Positions 26,825 to 34,985 of a stretch of 64,000 nucleotides of DNA are shown here, one piece after another. Origin of the DNA: an uncultured Eggerthella sp. (GTDB taxonomy: Bacteria > Actinomycetota > Coriobacteriia > Coriobacteriales > Eggerthellaceae); NCBI GenBank assembly GCA_900542525.1, contig UQNZ01000001.1, positions 124,001 to 188,000 of the forward strand, written 5' to 3'. Positions within the stretch are counted from its first letter, which is position 1; each line of letters begins with the position of its first letter. Both the position numbers and the translations under genes were made by a program. The notes below the pieces were generated by a model. The model saw only the letters and a list, made by a program, of their open reading frames with translations, made no database searches and was not told where the DNA came from.

Positions 26825-27197
26825 GCTATTCCTTCGTATTGGTGCTCTTACCTACCAGAATAGAGTATTCGAGCAGGAAAATCCGCACCACCGATTCTAG
26901 TTTGCAATTCCGCAACTATAGGTTGCTCTCAAATTTGGATGAGAATGATTTCAAATTGCCAACTCGTTCACCGATCTAAAACAAAATGCCGATTGCTCTT
27001 TTCCTTCTTAAAGAATAGAGGCACGATAGAAGCGATCGCTCATCGACGGACTCGTTTCCGTTTTCTTCGCATTGGACATCTGCGCGATCGGAGCAGTTGT
27101 GCAAACTTGGATCGCATTCAAAAGATACACCAAGAAGCTCGCCCGCAAACAGGCGCAGAAACTTAAGCATCACAAGGCAAAAGAAGATCGAGAATGA
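26825..27197. other. Intergenic region with a possible decayed small gene
   Basis: This 373-nt gap contains a plus-strand frame from 27030 to the TGA at 27195-27197. It reads like a small membrane protein: a hydrophobic part (LIDGLVSVFFALDICAIGAV) and a basic tail (KKLARKQAQKLKHHKAK). It has no ATG, and a TAG lies directly before it at 27027. An ATG-initiated short frame ends just upstream in another frame. It may be the 3' part of a decayed gene. The rest presumably holds the promoter of the HTH gene. Confidence 0.3.
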
Positions 27198-30100
27198 TCA
27201 TAAGTGACCGTGCTTGCCGATCAGCTCCTGCGCACCTGCGCGACGCTTCACCACAACTGCAGCGCCTGCTGCCACTAGTGCGATTACCACGAGCGCATAC
27301 GGAATGCAGTCGCCCATCTTCGCAAGCAGCGATCCATCGTCGTCAGTGCCCGGTCCATTCGGATCGCCCGGCCCGTCGGGGCCATTGGGGTTGTTCGGAT
27401 TGTCGGGGTTATCAGGATCATCAGGGTTACTGGGGTCATCGGGATCAACAGGCTCTTTGGGCTTATCCTGCGAATTCGTGAATGCCGCCTCGATCACCGC
27501 GTCCTTCTGCATCTCGCCCTCGATCATGCCACCAATAGGTGAAACGAACAGACCACCTTGATCCGCATCGGTCTCAACGATCTGGCAGGTATAACCCTCA
27601 GGAATGCCCATTACCACTAGGTCTTCGTCATGATGCAGCGGAATCTCATCACCGCTACCGATGAAGCCCACACGGTCCTTGCCGTAGAAATAGTAGCGCT
27701 GCGTGTTTGGCAACTCATTGCCATTCTGGTCGTAGATGCGGAGCGTGAAGTGGAAGAGCTGGCTGTATTGGCTGTCGCTGAGCGTAGTGCCCTCCACTTT
27801 CTTACTGATCGAAAGGTCACCCGCCGCGGGTGCGCTCTCATTACTATCGGTCACAATAACGGTGTTGATCAGGCTGAACAAGCTGGTGATATCGGTATCG
27901 CCCAGATCATCAGCAGCTGCATCCGAATGATTGGGATCGTTCGGGTCGTCATGAGCATGCAGGTTCTGTTGAACGCGAGTGCGCAAATAACCCGAATCCG
28001 TCACGAAGAATGGCTGAATATTCTTGCCTCCATCTGCATCGGAAAGGCCGTAGTCAACGACTGCATTTTGCCCGTAGTGCAGATTCATCGAACGCGGGAT
28101 CTTCGCCGACCCTGTATCATTCAAATAGACATCTTCCCAATCTTGCAGCCCGAAGCTTCCCGAAGGCTGCGATTGCGCGAACGAGGTGATATCGCGCAAC
28201 GTGATATTGACGTCACCCTCGGAAGCATATTGCACCATCGTTTGCGTCAGCTTACCAACGCCAGCCGATACGCTCACATCATCCTCAGGCGTACCCGCAT
28301 CAGCGTAGATCGAATACACGCCCACCTTCACGGGGATGACCGTATCGTTGATCTTGCAGCCAGCAGGAGCACGCGTCTCCTTCAGATAGTACGTTGCCGC
28401 TCCACCTTCGAAGGTTACGTTTGGCCAAGCCATATCTGCATAACCATCGCTTGTCTCGGTGTGGCTCTGGCGCGGTTCGAAGATGAGCATACCGTCCGCT
28501 CCATCAACAGTTGCTGTATAGCCAGCCGCCAAGCGATTTCGATCATTCTTCGCATCATCCTCAGAATTGAAGAGTGCGAATTCGGCACCATTCTTCGCCA
28601 CGCCATTCTGATCGATCTTCGTCACGCGCAGCTGACGCTGTTCGTTGGGAACATAGAGGACCGAACGGAAGTTACGGATGAACTCAGAGATGTCGAGGGC
28701 CGTGAACCCGCGGTCCTGGAAGCTGTCTGGATAGGGGTCGATCTTCTGAACGAGCCCATTGATGCTATCCCCCGGCGCGCCGTTGTCCGCATCCACCGCT
28801 TCCATGGCCACCCGCCCGAGCGCATCGTAGCGTTCAGTGGTACTCATGGCGCGAACCTCATCCTCGGAAACGCCCAGTACGCGCGCAAGAGCATCGGGTT
28901 CGATCAGCGCATAGTACATCCTCATGTCGCCATCAGGGTTAGTAAGAATATAGCGGTCAGCACGACCAGGGAGATTCTGCAGCGTGCCCTCCAAGCGGCT
29001 CGTCTCATCATTCCAATCGAGATACCAGCCTTCGGTATGGGCGTTATCGAAGTGATGATCGGAGCGATAGTGCTCTGCCGATTGCATGAGCGCAGCCGTA
29101 AGCGCAGAGGTGCGATTATCCTTGCGATACTGCGTTGCATCAGCATTCAGATCACCGATGTGGACGGTCTGGAAGCCGACCAGGTTGTCGCCATAGAGCG
29201 GGAACCACGCGCGATCACTGTGGTAGTTCGGCTGCTTCAGCATCGGAACCGCTACCACCAGACCATACTGTTGCGAATCGATCGGCACATTCGCCGAGGC
29301 GGCACCGCCCAGCTGATCGTCAGGGATCTTGGTCACCACTTCACCATTCTCGCCGATCTGGCCGTAGTAGACCGAACCGTTATTGCCCGTTACATAGCTG
29401 TTGAAGCTCGCATATGCGCCCGTTTGGTAGCGATTGTTCACGACGAGCATCGTGTTCTGCGGGTTGAAGCGCAAGAGCAAATCGGACGGGACCGACTTAT
29501 ATCCCGCGGGCGCTTTCGTCTCGCGCAAGATATAGAGCAAGCCCTCACTACCGCCATCGTAGCGATCCGAGAAGTTGAAAGGCTCTTCGTTGTCCGTACC
29601 AAGCGTTTCCTTGCTGACGAACTTCGCCTCACCATTTTGGTCGGTCACCACATGCGTGAGCGGATCACCCTTGATGCTGACCTGATCGAGCGTCACATCC
29701 TGGGCGTTCTGCGTGTTCGTACCCGCAGGAACGTTCACCTCATACAGGTCGAATTCGGCGCCAGCCAAGGGACTACCGTTCTGATCAACCTTCTTGATCT
29801 GTTGATAGAGCGCTGGCTGCAGGTTGAACTTGAACGCCAGCGATGAGTCATAGTTGCCGCGCTCAAAATAGAACATCTTCAGTGTGTGTGAGGTGCTGGA
29901 GGCAAAGGTGTCACCACTCCAACGAACATCGTCAGCCTTCCCTACCGCCTCGAACATCTCCTTGATAGTAGTGGTGCGAACAGGGTCAGCTTTGATGCTA
30001 TTACCTTCAGCATCAACCTGGAATGCAGTACCCATATCAATTTGACCAGTTGCGAAGTTTATTGTGCCGTAAAGCTCCGAATGAATACCACCCAGATCGA

Positions 30101-31709
30101 GCACGAGCACGTCGTCAACAAATATCCACAAATCATCGTCCCCAGTAAATTCGAACGTCATGTCATTCGAACCCACCTTGCCATCGATCGGCTGACGGAA
30201 TGAAGTCTCCATTGACATACCCAAATGGTGATTGATCAGCGGTTTTCCTGCACCAAGATTCGTGTTCGCTGGAGCGTTACCACTGTTATCACGTGAGCCA
30301 TTCGTGGCGTAAATATCACTTACAAGCTTGCCATTTTCAACCTTGAAAACCTCTTCTCCTGTATTGAACGGGAAGAAATTACCAATACTGCCTGCCCCAT
30401 CAGTTCGTAGGCCAGCTGGCTCATCGTAAAGGATAAAGCTATTAGCGGGAATTTTTGAACCATCGCGGCCTTCTACTTCAGTGGCAGTATATTGCGCGAA
30501 ATTCTCACGCATGTTGTAGTAGTAATAACCCTGATCATCGATTTGAAAAAGGCCTTTTACATCCTCATGCGTCTCAGTTCGACCAGGGGCAGCTGAAGCT
30601 TCAGCGCTCGTATCGAAAAGATAGCCAAGCGAGCGATCATTGTTCCATTGATTTTGAACCCTGTCAGAAATATTCTTTCCACCAGCATTCGAAAAAAGGA
30701 GTGTACCTGGTGTTGCCCAGCTTGCAAGAGGGAAGTCACCATTACCGTAGCGCTTAGCTGTGCTATATAGTGGAGGATTCGAATTATAGCCGCCAACTTC
30801 TGGCCAAGAGGTGAGCGACTGCGTCATCCAGCCATCACCAGTACTGGTGGTCACATATTCAGTACCACCACCCTTAACCACCGTACTGCTATCTGAAAGC
30901 GTTGGATAGCCATCATCGCCCAATACTGGAGAAACGATATTCTGAAAGCCGGGCGTATATCCAGAGAAGACGCCCATGCCAGAGCCAGACCCAGCATTCC
31001 AATAACCCATATTGTTATTCATGCCATTGCCAAAAGTAAGAGCATGATCCTTGTTTATATTGTTGGTACCACTAAACCAGTTGTCGGGATTCATTGAGCT
31101 ATATTGCTCGTCATTCCCATTTGCGTCTTTGAAGGAAGTGTAATCGTAAAGATTGACCGTGGTGTTCGCCGGGTTAAGACCCGTAAAACGATTATCAACC
31201 AATACTTGCATCTGTGCTGGATCGCTTGTGCTGATACTCGCAGCCGAAATCCCGCACTCGTCTGTTACAGGAGGCTGAAGATCGGACGAGGGCGCAATCA
31301 TACCTTCACCAGGAATGTATGTGTACCCATTCTGCCCATTGAATGCTTCCTCTCTACTGATGAAATCATTCGCAGAATCATTGCTTATTGATTCATCACC
31401 AGAACCGTCCGAGCTATCTCCTTCTGCTGTCGGAGTATTCTCAGGATTACCATTGCCGTTATTCTCCTTGCTCAGATTCGTATCCCCTGAAGCATTCGAA
31501 GAATCGGATAAGTTGTTACCCTCATCCAAATCAACAGGCATAACCTTTACTGGACCTTGAATTGGCTCGTCAGCAAAAGAGAGCGTGGGTATGCCTGCGG
31601 CAGGAAGAGATAGAGCCACCGCCATGATCGCGGCAATGAAACAGGTAAGGAATTTATTCGCTGCCTGCTTGGTGTGTTTGAGTTGTGAGTGCGTAAGCAG
31701 TCGTTTCAT
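27198..31709 (-). CDS. Large multidomain cell-surface adhesin (fibro-slime, SpaA, FctA-like domains; LAKMGD sorting-like tail)
   Basis: A 1503-residue secreted protein. The signal peptide spans roughly residues 1 to 48 (LTCFIAAIMAVALSLPAAG core). An Asn/Ser/Asp/Gly-rich linker follows, then a fibro-slime/PA14-like domain (MTFEFTGDDDLWIFVDDVLV, LDLGGIHSELYGTINFATG). Two SpaA/Cna-B domains are marked by IKKVDQNGSPLAGAEFDLYE and VTKIDQNGVAKNGAEFALF. An FctA-like isopeptide domain (LSISKKVEGTTLSDSQYSQL) precedes a Pro/Asp/Asn linker. The tail LLAKMGD, a membrane helix and a KRR charge cluster resembles a sortase signal with Met in place of Thr. The ATG at 31709 has AAGGA six bases upstream; an earlier in-frame start has none. 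A role in adhesion or pilus-like display is inferred. No sortase is nearby. Confidence 0.8.
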   Translation of the reverse strand: MKRLLTHSQLKHTKQAANKFLTCFIAAIMAVALSLPAAGIPTLSFADEPIQGPVKVMPVDLDEGNNLSDSSNASGDTNLSKENNGNGNPENTPTAEGDSSDGSGDESISNDSANDFISREEAFNGQNGYTYIPGEGMIAPSSDLQPPVTDECGISAASISTSDPAQMQVLVDNRFTGLNPANTTVNLYDYTSFKDANGNDEQYSSMNPDNWFSGTNNINKDHALTFGNGMNNNMGYWNAGSGSGMGVFSGYTPGFQNIVSPVLGDDGYPTLSDSSTVVKGGGTEYVTTSTGDGWMTQSLTSWPEVGGYNSNPPLYSTAKRYGNGDFPLASWATPGTLLFSNAGGKNISDRVQNQWNNDRSLGYLFDTSAEASAAPGRTETHEDVKGLFQIDDQGYYYYNMRENFAQYTATEVEGRDGSKIPANSFILYDEPAGLRTDGAGSIGNFFPFNTGEEVFKVENGKLVSDIYATNGSRDNSGNAPANTNLGAGKPLINHHLGMSMETSFRQPIDGKVGSNDMTFEFTGDDDLWIFVDDVLVLDLGGIHSELYGTINFATGQIDMGTAFQVDAEGNSIKADPVRTTTIKEMFEAVGKADDVRWSGDTFASSTSHTLKMFYFERGNYDSSLAFKFNLQPALYQQIKKVDQNGSPLAGAEFDLYEVNVPAGTNTQNAQDVTLDQVSIKGDPLTHVVTDQNGEAKFVSKETLGTDNEEPFNFSDRYDGGSEGLLYILRETKAPAGYKSVPSDLLLRFNPQNTMLVVNNRYQTGAYASFNSYVTGNNGSVYYGQIGENGEVVTKIPDDQLGGAASANVPIDSQQYGLVVAVPMLKQPNYHSDRAWFPLYGDNLVGFQTVHIGDLNADATQYRKDNRTSALTAALMQSAEHYRSDHHFDNAHTEGWYLDWNDETSRLEGTLQNLPGRADRYILTNPDGDMRMYYALIEPDALARVLGVSEDEVRAMSTTERYDALGRVAMEAVDADNGAPGDSINGLVQKIDPYPDSFQDRGFTALDISEFIRNFRSVLYVPNEQRQLRVTKIDQNGVAKNGAEFALFNSEDDAKNDRNRLAAGYTATVDGADGMLIFEPRQSHTETSDGYADMAWPNVTFEGGAATYYLKETRAPAGCKINDTVIPVKVGVYSIYADAGTPEDDVSVSAGVGKLTQTMVQYASEGDVNITLRDITSFAQSQPSGSFGLQDWEDVYLNDTGSAKIPRSMNLHYGQNAVVDYGLSDADGGKNIQPFFVTDSGYLRTRVQQNLHAHDDPNDPNHSDAAADDLGDTDITSLFSLINTVIVTDSNESAPAAGDLSISKKVEGTTLSDSQYSQLFHFTLRIYDQNGNELPNTQRYYFYGKDRVGFIGSGDEIPLHHDEDLVVMGIPEGYTCQIVETDADQGGLFVSPIGGMIEGEMQKDAVIEAAFTNSQDKPKEPVDPDDPSNPDDPDNPDNPNNPNGPDGPGDPNGPGTDDDGSLLAKMGDCIPYALVVIALVAAGAAVVVKRRAGAQELIGKHGHL
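27346..27449 (-). repeat. Low-complexity Pro/Asp/Asn/Gly linker repeat
   Basis: Tandem short units encode DPDDPSNPDDPDNPDNP followed by collagen-like GPDGPGDPNGPG triplets. They form the wall-spanning stalk between the last domain and the membrane anchor of the adhesin. Such tracts expand and contract by slippage. Confidence 0.75.
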
Positions 31710-31865
31710 AGGTTTCCTTATTCGATTGTGAAATACAAATCGTTGCATTGAGACAAACGAAAACGCTTCCCCCTAATTAAAACAAGTTTAGTACTACATT
31801 TTGGCCTTGACTAGCCTTAATCCATATATGGCGACCTGGGAACATAAGATTTTACAATCAACGAA

Positions 31866-31894
31866 AAGAGCCGCATGCAGAACATGCAGCTCTT
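31866..31894 (-). terminator. Intrinsic terminator downstream of the surface-protein operon
   Basis: AAGAGC-c-GCATG pairs with CATGC-a-GCTCTT around a 5-nt loop (11 pairs, one mismatch). Read on the minus strand it is followed by TTTTCGTTG. It separates the four- to five-gene operon upstream from the adhesin gene, which must have its own promoter in the AT-rich 31710-31865 stretch. Confidence 0.7.
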
Positions 31895-31952
31895 GGACTC
31901 TTTTGCCTAGCAAATAGGACTTGTTTTAGTGGCAGTAATCACTCGCGTAAGA

Positions 31953-32912
31953 TTAGGAAGCATCCTTACCAGCACGCTTCTTCGCAACCATAAGCGCAAT
32001 AACTGAGATAAGCGCTATCACCACGAACACACCCAGCACCCACGGAAGATAATTGAGCGGATTAGAGAAAGTCTCTTGCACCGCACTCTGAGCGCTTGCC
32101 AACGGGTTCAAATCGTCATCGATATCGAGCAATTCAGCCGGCTCTGCTCCGTTCGCGGCCTCATCCGGCATGCCAGTCTCGTCCGCTACCTCATCGCCTG
32201 TTGCTTCATCGTCGGCAGCGTTCTCATCAGCCGCAACGCTCTCATCGCTCGGTGTTGCTTGCTCATCAGTTGCGCCAGCAGAAGTTCCGCCATTGGTCGT
32301 TCCTACTGAAGAGCCTTGAACCGCCTGATACTTGAAGGTGAATACGTTATCCTCGGCATTGTCCTTGAGCGTACCAGTTAGATTGTAAGCATTCGTTGGC
32401 TGATAGCCTTCAATATAGCGATACGCGATGACTGGCTTATCGCCGATGTTGCCATAGAATGTTTCGCTATCTGCAATCTGCGTGCCATTTGCATCAACAT
32501 AGTTGATCGTGTAGGCAACCTGATCCTTCTTCATGCCATAAGCCACCACGTACTGCAGATCTTGAGTGACTTCAATATTGCCAGACTCAGCTAGTTCATC
32601 ATGGCCCGCAAGACGAATACCTTTTACATAGTACTTATCGTCGTCAGGCTGGATGTTCAGCGTCTGCCAGGCAATAGTGCAAGAATCTCCATAGGCTTTC
32701 GTCCAGCTTTCCGATGCCTTTCCATCGATCGTACCGTTACCAGCATAGAGCGTGACCGTATACGAGTAGGAACTGTTCTCATCGGCGAAAGCCTCTTCCG
32801 AAGTTGCCGCTTGAACGCCAAGCATAAGAACGCAAGCAACAAGGGCAGCGCAGAAGACCCCGATGATCCGGGCAAACGAGAAGCGTGCCTTGGTTTGAAC
32901 AAAGCGTGTCAT
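31953..32912 (-). CDS. Secreted, membrane-anchored MucBP-like surface protein
   Basis: A 319-residue protein with a signal peptide (residues about 1 to 43, IIGVFCAALVACVLMLGVQA) and two beta-rich repeats. The second (VAYTINYVDANGTQIADSET, then GYQPTNAYNLTGTL) is a MucBP-like domain, found in proteins that bind mucins. A Thr/Ala/Asp/Glu-rich stalk (about residues 205 to 265) leads to a C-terminal membrane helix (WVLGVFVVIALISVIALMV) and KKRAGKDAS. No sortase motif precedes the helix, so it is anchored by the helix. Its ATG shares one base with the stop of the upstream gene (TAATG), so translation is coupled. Confidence 0.7.
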   Translation of the reverse strand: MTRFVQTKARFSFARIIGVFCAALVACVLMLGVQAATSEEAFADENSSYSYTVTLYAGNGTIDGKASESWTKAYGDSCTIAWQTLNIQPDDDKYYVKGIRLAGHDELAESGNIEVTQDLQYVVAYGMKKDQVAYTINYVDANGTQIADSETFYGNIGDKPVIAYRYIEGYQPTNAYNLTGTLKDNAEDNVFTFKYQAVQGSSVGTTNGGTSAGATDEQATPSDESVAADENAADDEATGDEVADETGMPDEAANGAEPAELLDIDDDLNPLASAQSAVQETFSNPLNYLPWVLGVFVVIALISVIALMVAKKRAGKDAS

Positions 32913-33682
32913 TAGGCATCACTCCCTTTACGGATCTTTCTGAGCGATCTCAGCGAAACGATCGTACAAACAAGTGCCGCAACGATACCAACGATATAGA
33001 GCACCATCAGCACCTGATCCATGGTCTTTGGCAAGGTTGAACCTGCCCCGTCACTATTACCCTCACCATTATCATCAGGATCGGGTACAGGCTGACCAGC
33101 TGTGCTGCCCGTACTATCCTCAACTGCAAAGGCAACATTCAACTTACCAAGGGTGTTCATGTACGCATTATTCTGCGTTTCACCATCAAGGCTCATCTCT
33201 ATCGAAACTACGCCCGTATCACCACTGCCGAGCGTAGCAACATAAAACCACTTGCCCGTTACGCCCGATATCTCTTTGAACCCTTGGCTGTTATCGCCAC
33301 CAACCGTATTCGATCGGTAAATCTCATTGCCGTTGTATTTGAGCGCGTAGGTATAGGCACCACCAGAAGCGCTTGCGCCCTCTTCAAGTGTCTTGATGGC
33401 TTCACTAGTCATGTACCAATCGGCACTCGTATCGCTCAAGTTGCGCAGATTGACCTTCATCGTAAAGCTGTCGCCTGGTTGCATGTGAGAAAGCGCCAGG
33501 TTGACCGATTCTTGATTGTAATCCGACACCATCTGCTTTTCAGCGCTATAGGTAACATTCCAACTCACGCTTTCTGTTTCAGCATACGCCGTAGTCGAGA
33601 AACCGAGCAAACAGGCAAGAGCGACCGCACAGGTAGCAACGAAGGTGCCGAAGAGTTTGAACAGTGTTCGAGTTTTAGCCAT
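32912..33682 (-). CDS. Secreted surface protein with LPKTMD sorting-like tail
   Basis: A 256-residue protein with a signal peptide ending near residue 33 (CLLGFSTTAYA), a beta-rich extracellular domain (residues 35 to 190, including SVNLALSHMQPGDSFTMKVN, typical of TasA/camelysin-like repeats with the NLSDTSADWYMTSEAI segment), a short Pro/Asp/Gly stalk, LPKTMDQ, a membrane helix and a basic tail. LPKTM differs from the canonical LPxTG by Met at the last position. Start and stop both form TAATG overlaps with neighbours, so it is translationally coupled in the operon. It may be the anchor subunit of a fibre built from the two upstream small proteins; this is inference. Confidence 0.65.
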   Translation of the reverse strand: MAKTRTLFKLFGTFVATCAVALACLLGFSTTAYAETESVSWNVTYSAEKQMVSDYNQESVNLALSHMQPGDSFTMKVNLRNLSDTSADWYMTSEAIKTLEEGASASGGAYTYALKYNGNEIYRSNTVGGDNSQGFKEISGVTGKWFYVATLGSGDTGVVSIEMSLDGETQNNAYMNTLGKLNVAFAVEDSTGSTAGQPVPDPDDNGEGNSDGAGSTLPKTMDQVLMVLYIVGIVAALVCTIVSLRSLRKIRKGSDA

Positions 33683-34416
33683 TATGCTGCACCTCCCACA
33701 TTGATACCGAGGGCCTTCGCATCAACACCCCATGCACCCTTGATGGCATCGGCTGCATTGTGTGTCTGAACCGCATCAACTTCCACGCTGACACCGAACT
33801 TGTAATTGTCATACGCGTACTCAGTATAGGAATACGCCTGCCCGCCAGCTGTCTTTGCGCCAGCATCAGCGCTTGAGACGATAACCGACTTTGCATCTTT
33901 CAAGACATCGGCGCCGATGCGCATCTCGTTTGCAAACGGAAGCGAAGCACCAGCTGCAACAGGATCGACGCTATAGAGGACCGTCTGTTCGGCGGTTGAA
34001 GCACTTTTATCAACTATCCATCCCTTAGCTAACTGGAGCTCGATGAGCGATGGATCCATATTCGTTGCCTTCTCGCCGTTCTCATCAAGCCAATACCTAT
34101 GGATCACCACGCGCATGTATTCTGGTTGAGTACCTGTATTCTGCGCTGCAAGCTCTTCGGGATACCATTTGCCAAACGAAAGCTTCTGACCGTCAGGAAT
34201 AAGATTCGTGAGCAGCGTATCTTTCCCCTCACGAATATCTCCATTTTCCGTAAGTCCAACATCGAGACTCGTAAGTTCGATCGTAGCTTCATAGGTCTCA
34301 GACTGCTTATCGAGCGCCGCTTGCGCAGTATTAGCCATGACCGCCACGAGCGCTGCCACCGTTAAGAGGAAGACGATGAGCAAACCAGCTATGCGTTTCG
34401 TACTTTTTGCATTCAT
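33682..34416 (-). CDS. Secreted TasA/camelysin-like small surface protein
   Basis: A 244-residue protein. It has a signal peptide (residues about 10 to 34, IAGLLIVFLLTVAALVAVMA followed by NTAQA). The mature part is beta-rich with motifs seen in TasA/CalY-type proteins: LDVGLTENGD, an invariant-looking WYPEEL segment and NTGTQPEYMRVVIHRYW (N-T-G followed by a V-R-V strand). There is no anchor sequence. The ATG follows GGGGAGGT, one of the strongest ribosome sites in the locus, which suggests high expression. It starts 15 nt after the SipW-type protein gene. A role as a fibre or matrix subunit is inferred from the family, not proven. Confidence 0.55.
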   Translation of the reverse strand: MNAKSTKRIAGLLIVFLLTVAALVAVMANTAQAALDKQSETYEATIELTSLDVGLTENGDIREGKDTLLTNLIPDGQKLSFGKWYPEELAAQNTGTQPEYMRVVIHRYWLDENGEKATNMDPSLIELQLAKGWIVDKSASTAEQTVLYSVDPVAAGASLPFANEMRIGADVLKDAKSVIVSSADAGAKTAGGQAYSYTEYAYDNYKFGVSVEVDAVQTHNAADAIKGAWGVDAKALGINVGGAA

Positions 34417-34431
34417 CTGAAACTACCTCCC

Positions 34432-34938
34432 CTATTTCCAATCGGTATACGAATAAGCTTTACCAAAGTCATCATAAGCAGCGGGCGAGCACTGTCCAAC
34501 CACCTGAATATCGAAATTAACGTGTGTCAACGGGTTCCTTGGATCGATATTCTGCGTCAGATCAACCTTCAAAGCTGGTGTTGTTTCATTCGGATGAAGC
34601 GCGTCGGCAGCATAATTCCAAACTTGATAATCATCAGTTGCTTCAGTCCTGACCCATCCTGAACCAGCAATGGAAATATCAACACCCTCATGTGGCTGAA
34701 CGCCCAAAAGGATTACACGGACCATCACATCAGTGTCCCCCGTGTTCTTCATAGTGATGGACTTGTCTTCCCCATCGAAGTCTTCGTCGGTTTCCGTGCT
34801 GTATCCAAGTGTGATTGCTTTTTCGCCAGTTGCAGAAGTTACCGCTGTAAAATAAGCATATGCTGGACCAGCACATAGAATAACCGCAAGAAGCGCAACC
34901 AATCCTATGGTTATGAATCTTTTGCTTGTCTTTGTCAT
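34432..34938 (-). CDS. SipW-dependent-type small secreted protein (TasA family)
   Basis: A 168-residue protein with a signal peptide ending AGPAYAYFTAVTSATGE. The A-Y-F-T after the hydrophobic core is the hallmark of SipW-type signal peptides, and the ITMKNTGDTDVMVRVILL strand matches TasA/camelysin proteins that form extracellular fibres. The start at 34938 was chosen because GAGGGG lies just before it; an upstream GTG at 34950 would include that site. The 47-nt gap to the upstream gene is small enough for one transcript. No SipW-like peptidase gene is seen in the window, so processing would be done in trans. Confidence 0.65.
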   Translation of the reverse strand: MTKTSKRFITIGLVALLAVILCAGPAYAYFTAVTSATGEKAITLGYSTETDEDFDGEDKSITMKNTGDTDVMVRVILLGVQPHEGVDISIAGSGWVRTEATDDYQVWNYAADALHPNETTPALKVDLTQNIDPRNPLTHVNFDIQVVGQCSPAAYDDFGKAYSYTDWK

Positions 34939-34985
34939 GATGCCCCTCACTTTGAGTTCTAGCTTTCAGCACACTATCGACAGGA

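Noticed and set aside
27346..27449. Short tandem repeats considered as a CRISPR array
   Set aside because: The units are only 6 to 12 bases, have no unique spacers and encode an in-frame Pro/Asp/Asn/Gly linker.
27630..29846. Plus-strand open frame of over 700 codons opposite the surface adhesin
   Set aside because: It is rich in Ile, Arg and His, without motifs, signal peptide or upstream promoter, as expected for antisense of a GC-biased coding frame.
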